The translations under genes and the position numbers were made by a program. The notes beneath the pieces were generated by a model that was not told where the DNA came from, did not search any database, and saw nothing but the letters and a program-made list of their open reading frames with translations. DNA of 5,803 nt, taken from NCBI GenBank assembly GCA_003501385.1, contig DNPN01000214.1, positions 1 to 5,803 of the forward strand. Direction: 5' to 3'. Of the stretch, positions 1 through 5,803 are shown piece by piece (position 1 is the first letter of the stretch; every line of letters begins with the position of its first letter). Origin of the DNA: Rhizobium sp. GTDB taxonomy: Bacteria > Pseudomonadota > Alphaproteobacteria > Rhizobiales > Rhizobiaceae.

Positions 1-478
1 GTTCATCAAACAAAAACACATCGGGTTGGCGGACAATGGCGCGGCCAATGTCCACGCGCTGGCGCTGGCCGCCGGAAAGCTGGGCTGGCTTGCGCGCCAT
101 CAGCGCATCCAGTTCCAGAATTTTGGCAGCCTCCGACACACGGCGGTCTATTTCCGGCTTGGCCATACCTGCAAACCGCAGCGCAAAGCCCATGTTTTGC
201 TGCACCGTCATATGCGGATAGAGCGCATAGGTTTGAAATACCATGGCGATGCCGCGCTTGGATGGGTCAACTTCATTCATCGCCTTGCCGCCAATGGTCA
301 GCGTGCCGGAGGTGATATCCTCAAGCCCCGCCACCATGCGCAAAAGCGTGGATTTGCCGCAGCCGGATGGCCCGACAAACACCACGAACTCGCCGGATTT
401 GACCTCGAGATCGACGCCCTTGATCACCTCAAGGGCACCATAGGTTTTGCGAAGTTGGTTCAGCGAGACATCAGCCAT
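1..478 (-). CDS. lacK: Sugar ABC transporter ATP-binding protein LacK (partial, C-terminus cut by window edge)
   Basis: This is the ATPase that would energise import through LacF and LacG from the cytoplasmic face of the inner membrane. 159 codons are visible with no stop; family members run about 360 residues, so the C-terminal half, including the D-loop, H-loop and regulatory domain, lies outside. Seen in the translation: Walker A GPSGCGKST at residues 36-44, Q-loop glutamine 82 in VFQTYALYPHMTV, signature LSGGQRQR at 134-141, and Walker B VFLFDE at 154-159, where the window ends. This pattern is typical of the MalK/UgpC/MsmK group serving carbohydrate (CUT1) importers. The ATG at 478 is chosen because it is followed by the normal family N-terminus and has a GAGG site 8 bases upstream. 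It lies 10 bases after lacZ. Oddity: residue 143, just after the signature, is Asp (GAC), where Ala is usual. The lac assignment comes from operon position; the ATPase could be shared with other sugar importers. Confidence 0.93.
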   Translation of the reverse strand, partial: MADVSLNQLRKTYGALEVIKGVDLEVKSGEFVVFVGPSGCGKSTLLRMVAGLEDITSGTLTIGGKAMNEVDPSKRGIAMVFQTYALYPHMTVQQNMGFALRFAGMAKPEIDRRVSEAAKILELDALMARKPAQLSGGQRQRVDIGRAIVRQPDVFLFDE

Positions 479-486
479 GGATTTTG

Positions 487-490
487 CCTC
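487..490 (-). promoter_or_regulatory. Ribosome binding site of lacK overlapping the lacZ stop codon
   Basis: GAGG on the minus strand lies 8 bases before the lacK ATG and shares two bases with the lacZ TGA stop (489-491). This arrangement supports translational coupling of the ATPase to lacZ and supports the ATG at 478 as the start. Confidence 0.7.
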
Positions 491-2735
491 AACCAACGGT
501 GAAGGTGATGGATTGGGTGCCGAACGGGCGGCAAGTGGCGGTCAAGGTAATGGTGCCAGCCACATCGCCCGCTTCGATCCAAAGACCCGTTACGCCGCCC
601 TTGAAGCTTGAAAGCTCTGGTCCAATGAGCCGACCGGGACCCTCCAGAGACAGGGCAATCGGATCATCAAAGAAGGGCAGAACATTGCCGCCTTGATCGA
701 GTGCGCGCAGGATAACGCGCACGGTGTCCTTCTCGCCAGCCACAAGCGCGGTCGCATCCGGCACAATGTCCAGCTTGGTGGGCAATGGATCGGCAGGCAA
801 TTCAATAACTTTCACCGCTTTGCCATCGACATAGCCGGTGATGGTGCCGCCCATCCAGGTCAGGCCCCAGCTGCCAAATTCTTCCTTGGTCATGCTGCGC
901 TCATCGATAATCACTGGAGGGTGGGGCAGGTGTGGATAGGTCTCTCGGTCTGGGCCGACACGCTTGGTCAGCGTTTCACCCAGCGTCAGCTCAACATAAT
1001 CGCAATTGGTGAGGATGATCAGCGGCAGCACGCCGCCAATGTTGCGCTCTCCGCGCGCCCAGAAGGTCACGGGTTGCAACACCACGCCGCCATCCGGGTC
1101 GCCTTGTGAGGCGTAGACCGAGGCGGCCAGTTTTGGCTCGCGGTACATATCCATGACGCCATGATAGCAAATGCGGTCGCCGGAGCCGAAATCCTTGTGG
1201 GTGTTGTAGTCAAACATGCACCAGCCGGTGCAGCCGGAAATCGAGAGTTCGCCCGCCACTGCATTCAGCATCAGCAGATGCCGGGTGACATGTTCGGCCT
1301 GCCGTTGCTCTTGATCCCAGCGTTTGGTGGGGTACATGTGGCCGTTATATTCGGTGATCATATAGGGGACTTTGGCGGGTAGCCCGGTTGTCTCGGCCTG
1401 ATCGCGGATCACAAGCCTGCCGCGATTGTTGCCCGGCATTTCTTCCATGCCGAGAATGAAGTCGTTCATGGTGTAAACGTCTTCCAGCATTTCGCTGTTG
1501 GTAATGTATCGCACGCCGCCGGTCTGGCGGGTGCTGTCCATCTCGCGCGCTAAGCGATTGGTTTCCGCATAAAAATCATTGCTGTCTTGCGATTCATTGA
1601 TGCGCACGCCCCAGATGATGATGGAGGGGTGGTTCCAATCGCGCTCAATCATGCGGCGGACGTTTTTGATCGATTCCTGCTGCCATTCCAGCCCGCCAAT
1701 ATGCTGCCAGCCGGGGATTTCCTCAAACACCAACAGGCCGATTTCGTCGCAGCGATCCAGAAACCACTTGGATTGCGGATAGTGCGAGGTGCGGGCAATA
1801 TTGCAACGCAGATCGAATTTGAGAAGATCAGCATCCTTTTCCTGACCCCGCCGGCCCATGGCATAGCCCAGATGCGGCCATGCCTGATGGCGGTTGAGCC
1901 CGCGCAGCTTGATGTTTTTGCCGTTGAGGAAAAAGCCATCGGCGCGATATTCGGCGGTGCGGAAACCAAAGCGGCTGGAAAGGCTGTCTTTGCCATTGGC
2001 GGTGTTGATCTCGGCGGTCAGCGTATAGAGCACCGGATTGTCGAGATCCCAAAGGGCGGCATTGGTTATGCCGGAAAGTTCCACCACTGTCTCATGGCCG
2101 CGCAATGCAGCCTCAGCACTGGCAAGGGTTGCGCCGTCTTTGCCCGTGATGGACACGCGCGCCGAGCCAGAGGCATCCAGCGCTTCGGGGTTGGCGAGGA
2201 TGATTTTGGCAGTGACAACCTTGCTATCGGCCAAGGCATTGGGTGTCTCGATCTTGATGTTCTTGATCGAGACCTTATCGGTCACTTTCAGCCAGACATC
2301 GCGGTAAATCCCGGCATAGGTCAGATAGTCAATCTGCCCGCCGAAGGGTGGAATTTCGGGGTTTTCAGAACCGTCGATTTTAACCGACAAAAGATTTTCG
2401 CCCGGCTTCAAATGCGGGGTGAGGCGGGCTTCAAACGGGGTGTAGCCATCCTTGTGGGCAATGATCTCATGACCGTTCAGTGTCACAACGGAATCTGCCA
2501 TGGCGGCATCAAACACGATGGAAACCTCGCGGGTTTCAAACCCCGGCTCCCACACAATCACCTTCTGATAGGTAAAGGCTTTTTGATAGAGCTTTTCATC
2601 AAAGTAATTATAGGGCAGCTCGACTGCTGTGTGCGGCAGGCGCACGGTTTCGCCGCTCTGGAGGGCGTTGACCCATCCGGGCTCAAACCCGTGTTTAAAG
2701 GTCCAGTTGGCATTGAAATTCTCATAACGACGCAT
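489..2735 (-). CDS. lacZ: Glycoside hydrolase family 2, beta-galactosidase LacZ-like, cytoplasmic
   Basis: A complete 748-residue GH2 enzyme, expected to split terminal beta-galactosides (lactose to galactose and glucose) by the retaining mechanism. Domains by eye: N-terminal sugar-binding jelly roll (about 1-155, ending in the family motif AGIYRDVWL at 141-149), an immunoglobulin-like domain (about 158-262), the catalytic TIM barrel (about 265-545), then two beta domains, the last (about 655-748) resembling the GH2 C5 domain. The barrel entry motif RGLNRHQAWPHLG is at 278-290 and ARTSHYP at 314-320. The probable acid/base is Glu381 in WGVRINES, and the probable nucleophile is Glu462 in MITEYNG. 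There is no signal peptide, so it acts in the cytoplasm on imported sugar. The length and C-terminal architecture differ from the roughly 1020-residue E. coli LacZ but fit the rhizobial type. The ATG follows an AGGG site, and the gene sits 9 bases after lacG. GH2 also contains beta-glucuronidases and other activities; operon context favours beta-galactosidase, and the specificity is inferred. Confidence 0.93.
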   Translation of the reverse strand: MRRYENFNANWTFKHGFEPGWVNALQSGETVRLPHTAVELPYNYFDEKLYQKAFTYQKVIVWEPGFETREVSIVFDAAMADSVVTLNGHEIIAHKDGYTPFEARLTPHLKPGENLLSVKIDGSENPEIPPFGGQIDYLTYAGIYRDVWLKVTDKVSIKNIKIETPNALADSKVVTAKIILANPEALDASGSARVSITGKDGATLASAEAALRGHETVVELSGITNAALWDLDNPVLYTLTAEINTANGKDSLSSRFGFRTAEYRADGFFLNGKNIKLRGLNRHQAWPHLGYAMGRRGQEKDADLLKFDLRCNIARTSHYPQSKWFLDRCDEIGLLVFEEIPGWQHIGGLEWQQESIKNVRRMIERDWNHPSIIIWGVRINESQDSNDFYAETNRLAREMDSTRQTGGVRYITNSEMLEDVYTMNDFILGMEEMPGNNRGRLVIRDQAETTGLPAKVPYMITEYNGHMYPTKRWDQEQRQAEHVTRHLLMLNAVAGELSISGCTGWCMFDYNTHKDFGSGDRICYHGVMDMYREPKLAASVYASQGDPDGGVVLQPVTFWARGERNIGGVLPLIILTNCDYVELTLGETLTKRVGPDRETYPHLPHPPVIIDERSMTKEEFGSWGLTWMGGTITGYVDGKAVKVIELPADPLPTKLDIVPDATALVAGEKDTVRVILRALDQGGNVLPFFDDPIALSLEGPGRLIGPELSSFKGGVTGLWIEAGDVAGTITLTATCRPFGTQSITFTVG

Positions 2736-2742
2736 GGTAAAA

Positions 2743-2746
2743 CCCT
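2743..2746 (-). promoter_or_regulatory. Ribosome binding site of lacZ overlapping the lacG stop codon
   Basis: AGGG on the minus strand lies 7 bases before the lacZ ATG and overlaps the lacG TAG stop (2745-2747). It fixes the lacZ start and points to coupled translation. Confidence 0.65.
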
Positions 2747-3554
2747 ATTTGACCGAGCCAAGCATGCCTTGCACAAATTGGCGCTGCATGGCGAAAAACA
2801 CAAACAATGTGGGAAGAGTGGCAAGGATGGTACCGATCATCACGGTGCCATATTCAGGATAATAGGCCGAGGCAAAGGACGAGACGACGAGGGTGATCGT
2901 CTTGGTCTCATTGGATTGCAGCACAATCAGCGGCCAGAGATAATTGTTCCAGTTCAGCATAAACACGATGACAAAGGCGGCCGCAAAGGTGGAGCGCATC
3001 ACCGGAAGGTAGATGTAGAAAAAGATCTGCCATTCATTCAGCCCATCCACCTTTGCGGCATCGCGCAGCGCAGACGGAAACGCTTTTGAAGCTTGCCGGA
3101 AATAGAAAATGATAAAGGCAGAGGCGAGAGAGGGCAGGATAATGGCAATATGGGTGTTGATCAGCCCGGCATTCGACATCAACAAAAACAGCGGGATCAT
3201 CAAAGCCGCAAACGGCACCATCAGCGTCAACAGCACCACGGCATAGATGCGATCGCGCAGTTTGGTGCGGAACATTTCAAAGCCATAGCCAGCTAGCGAT
3301 GAGATCAAAAGCGTGATCAGCGTGCCAAACACGGCGATTTTCACCGAATTCCACATCACCAGCGGCACATCCACGGTGGTGAAAAAACTGGCGATATTGG
3401 CAATGAGAGCCGAGCCGATTGAGAGCTTGCCACGGATAATGTCCGACGTGGTGTTGGTGGCCCCAATCACCATCCAGATGAAGGGAAACACCGAGAGAAA
3501 GGCGGCGAGAGACAAAAAGCCGTATTGCAAAAATGTTCCGAAACGACGGCTCAT
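2745..3554 (-). CDS. lacG: Sugar ABC transporter permease LacG (MalG-type, CUT1)
   Basis: A 269-residue inner-membrane permease, one half of the translocation channel that pairs with LacF and docks on LacK. About six hydrophobic segments can be read, near residues 11-31, 71-91, 105-126, 135-153, 190-212 and 238-258, the usual count for MalG-like subunits. The cytoplasmic EAA loop that contacts the ATPase is at about 162-184 (LRDAAKVDGLNEWQIF, then YIYLP), with the invariant glycine at 171. The normal EAA triplet reads DAA here, which is common in this family. A C-terminal tail typical of MalG proteins (FVQGMLGSVK) is present, so the gene looks complete. Its ATG overlaps the lacF stop in an ATGA overlap, with a GAGGGA site 6 bases upstream. 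Length and order match LacG of the rhizobial lactose operon. CUT1 permease function is secure; lactose as substrate is inferred from lacZ next door. Confidence 0.92.
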   Translation of the reverse strand: MSRRFGTFLQYGFLSLAAFLSVFPFIWMVIGATNTTSDIIRGKLSIGSALIANIASFFTTVDVPLVMWNSVKIAVFGTLITLLISSLAGYGFEMFRTKLRDRIYAVVLLTLMVPFAALMIPLFLLMSNAGLINTHIAIILPSLASAFIIFYFRQASKAFPSALRDAAKVDGLNEWQIFFYIYLPVMRSTFAAAFVIVFMLNWNNYLWPLIVLQSNETKTITLVVSSFASAYYPEYGTVMIGTILATLPTLFVFFAMQRQFVQGMLGSVK

Positions 3555-4450
3555 TGGCGTTCCCTCGCTGCATAAAACTGCACCATGGACAGGAGCGCCA
3601 CCATCAACACAATCACATAGGACACGGTGGCGGCATAGCCGAAATTCGGCATGAAGCGGAAGGTGAGGTTGTAGATGTAAAGCGATAGCGTCAGCGTGGC
3701 GTCTGCTGGGCCGCCTTTGCCCTCTGTCAAACTATAGACCTCATCAAACAATTGCAGCGTGCCAATGGTGGAGGTGATGGTGGTGAACAGAATGACGGGC
3801 TTGAGCATCGGCACTGTGAGATGCACAAACCGCCGCCATGGGGGAATGCCATCAATGCGCGCTGCTTCATAAATCGAGCGATCAATATTTTGCAAAGCCG
3901 CCAGATAGAAGATCATGTTATAGCCGGTCCAGCGCCATGTAATGGCAATGATAATCAACACCTTGGCCCAGAAGGGGTCTGTCAGCCAGCTGATGGGCGT
4001 GGACATTACCCCAATCATCATCAGCGTGTTGTTGACCACGCCATCGACGGCAAACATGCTCTTGAACAGAATGGAATAGGCCACCAGCGACGACACGCAG
4101 GGCAGAAAGATCAGCGTGCGAAACAGACCAGAATATCGCAGTTTGGGATTGTTCAGCGCCACCGCCAACAGCAGGGCGAATGTGAGCATGATTGGCACCT
4201 GAATGACGAAAAACGTCATGGTATTGGTCAGCGCTTTCAAAAACACCGGATCATTGACAAGGCGGGTGATGTTGCCCAACCCGGCAAATTTCATCATCAT
4301 GCCCTTGCCCGAATAGAGCGACAAAACCAAAGATCGCACAATCGGATAGATCATAAACAGCGAGATCAGCGCCAAAGCCGGGGCCACAAACAGCCAGCCG
4401 TTGACGTTGTAGTATTGTCCTAATCCGCCACGTTTTACCGCTGCCATCAT
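3551..4450 (-). CDS. lacF: Sugar ABC transporter permease LacF (MalF/UgpA-type, CUT1)
   Basis: A 299-residue inner-membrane permease, the partner of LacG. Hydrophobic segments are visible near residues 18-40, 75-99, 108-130, 162-184, 216-236 and 270-290. The EAA loop that binds the ATPase is at 194-218 (YEAARIDGIPPWRRF, then LTVPMLKP), an excellent match to the family, with glycine 201. The segment LTEGKGGPADAT at 241-252 is the conserved periplasmic loop of these permeases. Length fits the short UgpA/LacF type rather than the long E. coli MalF. Two adjacent in-frame ATGs (4450 and 4447) are possible starts; an in-frame TGA shortly upstream rules out a longer protein. Neither start has a strong ribosome binding site, only a GAAGTGA-like sequence, unlike its downstream neighbours. 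It lies 177 bases after lacE, behind a repeat and a terminator-like hairpin, and overlaps lacG by 4 bases. Confidence 0.92.
   Translation of the reverse strand: MMAAVKRGGLGQYYNVNGWLFVAPALALISLFMIYPIVRSLVLSLYSGKGMMMKFAGLGNITRLVNDPVFLKALTNTMTFFVIQVPIMLTFALLLAVALNNPKLRYSGLFRTLIFLPCVSSLVAYSILFKSMFAVDGVVNNTLMMIGVMSTPISWLTDPFWAKVLIIIAITWRWTGYNMIFYLAALQNIDRSIYEAARIDGIPPWRRFVHLTVPMLKPVILFTTITSTIGTLQLFDEVYSLTEGKGGPADATLTLSLYIYNLTFRFMPNFGYAATVSYVIVLMVALLSMVQFYAARERQ
3561..3566 (-). promoter_or_regulatory. Ribosome binding site of lacG inside the end of lacF
   Basis: GAGGGA on the minus strand lies 6 bases before the lacG ATG and within the last codons of lacF. It supports the start that gives the ATGA overlap, a classic coupling arrangement. 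Confidence 0.7.
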
Positions 4451-4457
4451 TGCATCA

Positions 4458-4471
4458 CTTCAGTCTTGAAG
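4458..4471 (-). promoter_or_regulatory. Small perfect hairpin over the weak lacF ribosome binding region
   Basis: On the minus strand CTTCA, a four-base loop AGAC, then TGAAG form a 5-bp perfect stem. The second arm overlaps the only Shine-Dalgarno-like sequence (GAAGTGA) before the lacF ATG at 4450. It may reduce lacF initiation, but a 5-bp stem is short and could be chance. Confidence 0.3.
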
Positions 4472-4475
4472 GGTG

Positions 4476-4513
4476 AAAAAAACGACCGTGCGACCCGAGA
4501 GCCACACGACCAT
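4476..4513 (-). terminator. Terminator-like or attenuator hairpin between lacE and lacF
   Basis: Read in the direction of transcription, CGTGTGGCT (4508-4500) pairs with GGTCGCACG (4495-4487) around a CTCG loop: nine pairs, three of them G-U. After four more bases comes an uninterrupted run of seven T (4482-4476). The stem can be extended outward to 4513 with mostly wobble pairs. This is the layout of an intrinsic terminator. Because the permease and enzyme genes follow in the same direction, it would have to be leaky, working as an attenuator that leaves lacE in excess, a frequent arrangement in binding-protein-dependent operons. The wobble pairs make the strength uncertain. Confidence 0.42.
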
Positions 4514-4526
4514 CCGGGAGGAGCGC

Positions 4527-4630
4527 TTAGAGCATTCCGCGATTTCTTCGAATCGCAAAATGCTCTAAGTTTTTGTTTTTACGCATTTCGGGACGCAAAA
4601 CCGCGATACACTTTTGCTCGAAATGCTCTA
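4527..4630. repeat. Rhizobial intergenic mosaic repeat (RIME-like), two palindromes
   Basis: An element of about 104 bases made of two imperfect palindromes joined by a T-rich spacer. Palindrome 1 (4527-4568): TTAGAGCATT pairs exactly with AATGCTCTAA, then after two mismatches GCGATT pairs with AATCGC around a 6-base loop. Palindrome 2 (4583-4626): GCATTTCG pairs with CGAAATGC, and inside it GCAAAA pairs with TTTTGC around an 11-base loop. The outer ends are also inverted copies: TAGAGCATT at 4528-4536 and AATGCTCTA at 4622-4630. The T-rich spacer followed by ACGCATTTCGGGACGCAAAACC is familiar from dispersed repeats in Rhizobium, Agrobacterium and Sinorhizobium. The RIME name is from memory of the general structure (about 100 bp, two palindromes). 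The right end contributes the lacE stop codon. It lacks a U-tract on the lacE-lacF transcript, so it is not itself a standard intrinsic terminator, but it could stabilise the lacE mRNA 3' end. Confidence 0.75.
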
Positions 4631-5803
4631 CTGAATCTGGCCTTCAGCCTGACTGGCCACGGCCCTCATCACATCATCAATCTTGGCACCGTCGATCAGT
4701 GAAGGCAGATTGGCGGTCACGGCGGTGTCCACCTCATTGGTGAAAATGCCGTAGTTGACCGATGGCACCTTGGCCAACCAATCAGAGAAACTCTGCCAGA
4801 CCTTTTCGCCACCAAAATACGGGTCTGCGGCGTTATAGGCCTCGCCTTTGCGGGCTGCCAAAAGGGTTCCGACAGCGCCGCGCTCGGTGAGGATTTTCTG
4901 GTAGAAATCAACATTCTTGGCGTAGATCTCGTTGAGAAAATCAATGGCCTCGTCTTTTTCCTTCGAATTTTCCAGCACATACCAGCTGGAGCCACCGAGA
5001 TTGGAGGCGGCCACCGCGCCATTCAGCGTCAGTTTCGGAATGGGAGCCACGCCCCATTTGCCGGATTGATCGGCCTGCGCCTTGATGGTGCCGGTGATCC
5101 AAACCCCGGTGATAACGGATGCAACATCGCCAGAGGTGAAGGCATTGACGCCATCGGTCCAGCCGCTGGTGGGCTTGGCAATACCGTCTTTCAGAAGCTT
5201 GGCCTGAATGTCCATGGCAGCCTTCAAAGGCGCATTGTTTTCAACATCCAGCTTGCCGTCCTTGTCGAAATACCAGGTGCCGCCCGATTGCATGATCACG
5301 CGGGTCATGCCGCCATCATTGGCATCCAGCGCCAACATTTTTTTGCCAGTCTTGGCAACAACCTGCTTGCCAATCTCCATAAACCGATCCCAGGTGATAT
5401 TCTGCATATCTTCTGGCTTGAAACCGGCCTGTGCCAGATAGTCCTTGCGATAGTAGAATCCCGTGACGCCCGCATCAAACGGCATGCCATAGGTCTTGCC
5501 CTCCAGTGTCATCAGGCTAACCTTGTAGGGCGCAAAGCCGGAATAATCGACCTTGCCGGACATGGGCGCAAAAGCGCCGGGGAAGGATTGCAGATATTTC
5601 TGCGCGCCGTAATCTTCAATCAGCACAATATCGGGCAGGGAATTGGCGGCACCCGATGCAAGCCCGGTTTGCAGCTTCTGCTCCACATCCGCCTTGGCAA
5701 AATCCACCACCTTGATGGTGGTGCCGGGGTGCTTGGCGGTGTAAAGCGCGCCCGCTTCCTTCATGATCGCCACGTTGAAATTCGGGTCCCAGCACCAGAC
5801 GGT
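4628..5803 (-). CDS. lacE: Sugar ABC transporter periplasmic binding protein LacE (partial, N-terminus cut by window edge)
   Basis: The periplasmic receptor that would bind the sugar and deliver it to LacF/LacG. 391 codons plus TAG are visible; the reading frame is open to the right edge, so the signal peptide and start are missing. The first residues in view, TVWCWDPNFNVAIM, look like the first strand of a mature family 1 solute-binding protein, so the GTG at 5773 is an internal valine and not a start. Further family landmarks, numbered from the first visible residue: LPDIVLIEDYGAQKY at 56-70 (lobe 1 core), the hinge/ligand region YGMPFDAGVTGFYYRK at 105-120, ITWDRFMEIGKQV at about 136-148, and later SGDVASVITGVWITG and KWGVAPIPK. 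Aromatic residues are plentiful, as expected for sugar stacking. The protein ends QAEGQIQ, and its TAG is the terminal triplet of the adjacent repeat. It is the first gene of the visible operon; lactose specificity is inferred from context. Confidence 0.92.
   Translation of the reverse strand, partial: TVWCWDPNFNVAIMKEAGALYTAKHPGTTIKVVDFAKADVEQKLQTGLASGAANSLPDIVLIEDYGAQKYLQSFPGAFAPMSGKVDYSGFAPYKVSLMTLEGKTYGMPFDAGVTGFYYRKDYLAQAGFKPEDMQNITWDRFMEIGKQVVAKTGKKMLALDANDGGMTRVIMQSGGTWYFDKDGKLDVENNAPLKAAMDIQAKLLKDGIAKPTSGWTDGVNAFTSGDVASVITGVWITGTIKAQADQSGKWGVAPIPKLTLNGAVAASNLGGSSWYVLENSKEKDEAIDFLNEIYAKNVDFYQKILTERGAVGTLLAARKGEAYNAADPYFGGEKVWQSFSDWLAKVPSVNYGIFTNEVDTAVTANLPSLIDGAKIDDVMRAVASQAEGQIQ

Noticed and set aside
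26..502. Open frame of 158 codons on the plus strand opposite lacK
   Set aside because: Same in-register antisense effect; the minus strand carries clear Walker A, signature and Walker B motifs across this stretch.
1587..3089. A 500-codon open frame on the plus strand, antisense to lacZ and lacG
   Set aside because: Its codons are exactly in register with those of lacZ and lacG, so plus-strand stops appear only where the sense genes use TTA, CTA or TCA codons, which are rare here. It crosses from one real gene into the next, shows no recognisable domain, and is rich in Gly, His and Ile without a protein-like pattern.
3752..4423. Open frame of 223 codons on the plus strand opposite lacF
   Set aside because: In register with lacF codons. 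The product is dominated by His, Gln, Arg and Asn, as expected from the complement of a hydrophobic membrane protein gene.
4527..4568. First palindrome of the repeat as an intrinsic terminator of lacE
   Set aside because: The stem is strong but no U-run follows it in the direction of transcription; the T-rich spacer precedes it and is on the opposite strand sense. The hairpin at 4487-4508 is the better candidate.
4451..4627. A separate promoter for lacF in the lacE-lacF gap
   Set aside because: I looked for paired -35/-10 boxes on the minus strand and found none convincing. The A/T-rich stretches belong to the repeat spacer and the U-tract.
5771..5773. GTG as a possible lacE start codon
   Set aside because: The frame continues upstream to the window edge and encodes TVWCWDPNFN, the conserved first strand of the mature binding protein. 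A start here would leave no signal peptide.

Overview
The window holds most of one operon, read entirely on the minus strand (right to left). The gene order is solute-binding protein, permease, permease, family 2 glycoside hydrolase, ABC ATPase. This matches the lacEFGZK lactose uptake and hydrolysis operon known from Agrobacterium radiobacter and Sinorhizobium meliloti, and the protein lengths and motifs fit. I use those symbols. Substrate identity rests on gene order and family recognition, not on anything measured here.

The organism is probably a member of the Rhizobiaceae (Agrobacterium/Allorhizobium/Rhizobium type). The evidence is the lacEFGZK order, the moderately GC-rich coding sequence with few TTA, CTA and TCA codons, and an intergenic mosaic repeat between lacE and lacF that resembles the RIME-type elements of rhizobia.

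Layout by position: 1-478 is the N-terminal part of the ATPase lacK, cut by the left edge. 489-2735 is the complete beta-galactosidase-like lacZ. 2745-3554 is the second permease lacG. 3551-4450 is the first permease lacF. 4451-4627 is the only sizeable gap; it carries a double-palindrome repeat and a terminator-like hairpin. 4628-5803 is lacE, whose signal peptide and start lie beyond the right edge. The operon promoter and any lacI-type regulator would also lie to the right and are not visible.

How the genes work together: LacE would capture the disaccharide in the periplasm, LacF and LacG form the inner-membrane channel, LacK powers import, and LacZ, which has no signal peptide, hydrolyses the imported sugar in the cytoplasm. 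lacF through lacK are tightly packed (4-base overlap, then 9- and 10-base gaps), with ribosome binding sites overlapping upstream stop codons or lying inside the upstream gene. The lacE-lacF gap is different: the repeat supplies the lacE stop codon, and a GC-rich hairpin followed by seven U residues precedes a weak lacF ribosome binding site. This could lower permease output relative to the binding protein.

I do not see a previously undescribed system. The points worth checking are the repeat at the lacE stop, the putative attenuator, and an unusual aspartate next to the LacK signature motif.
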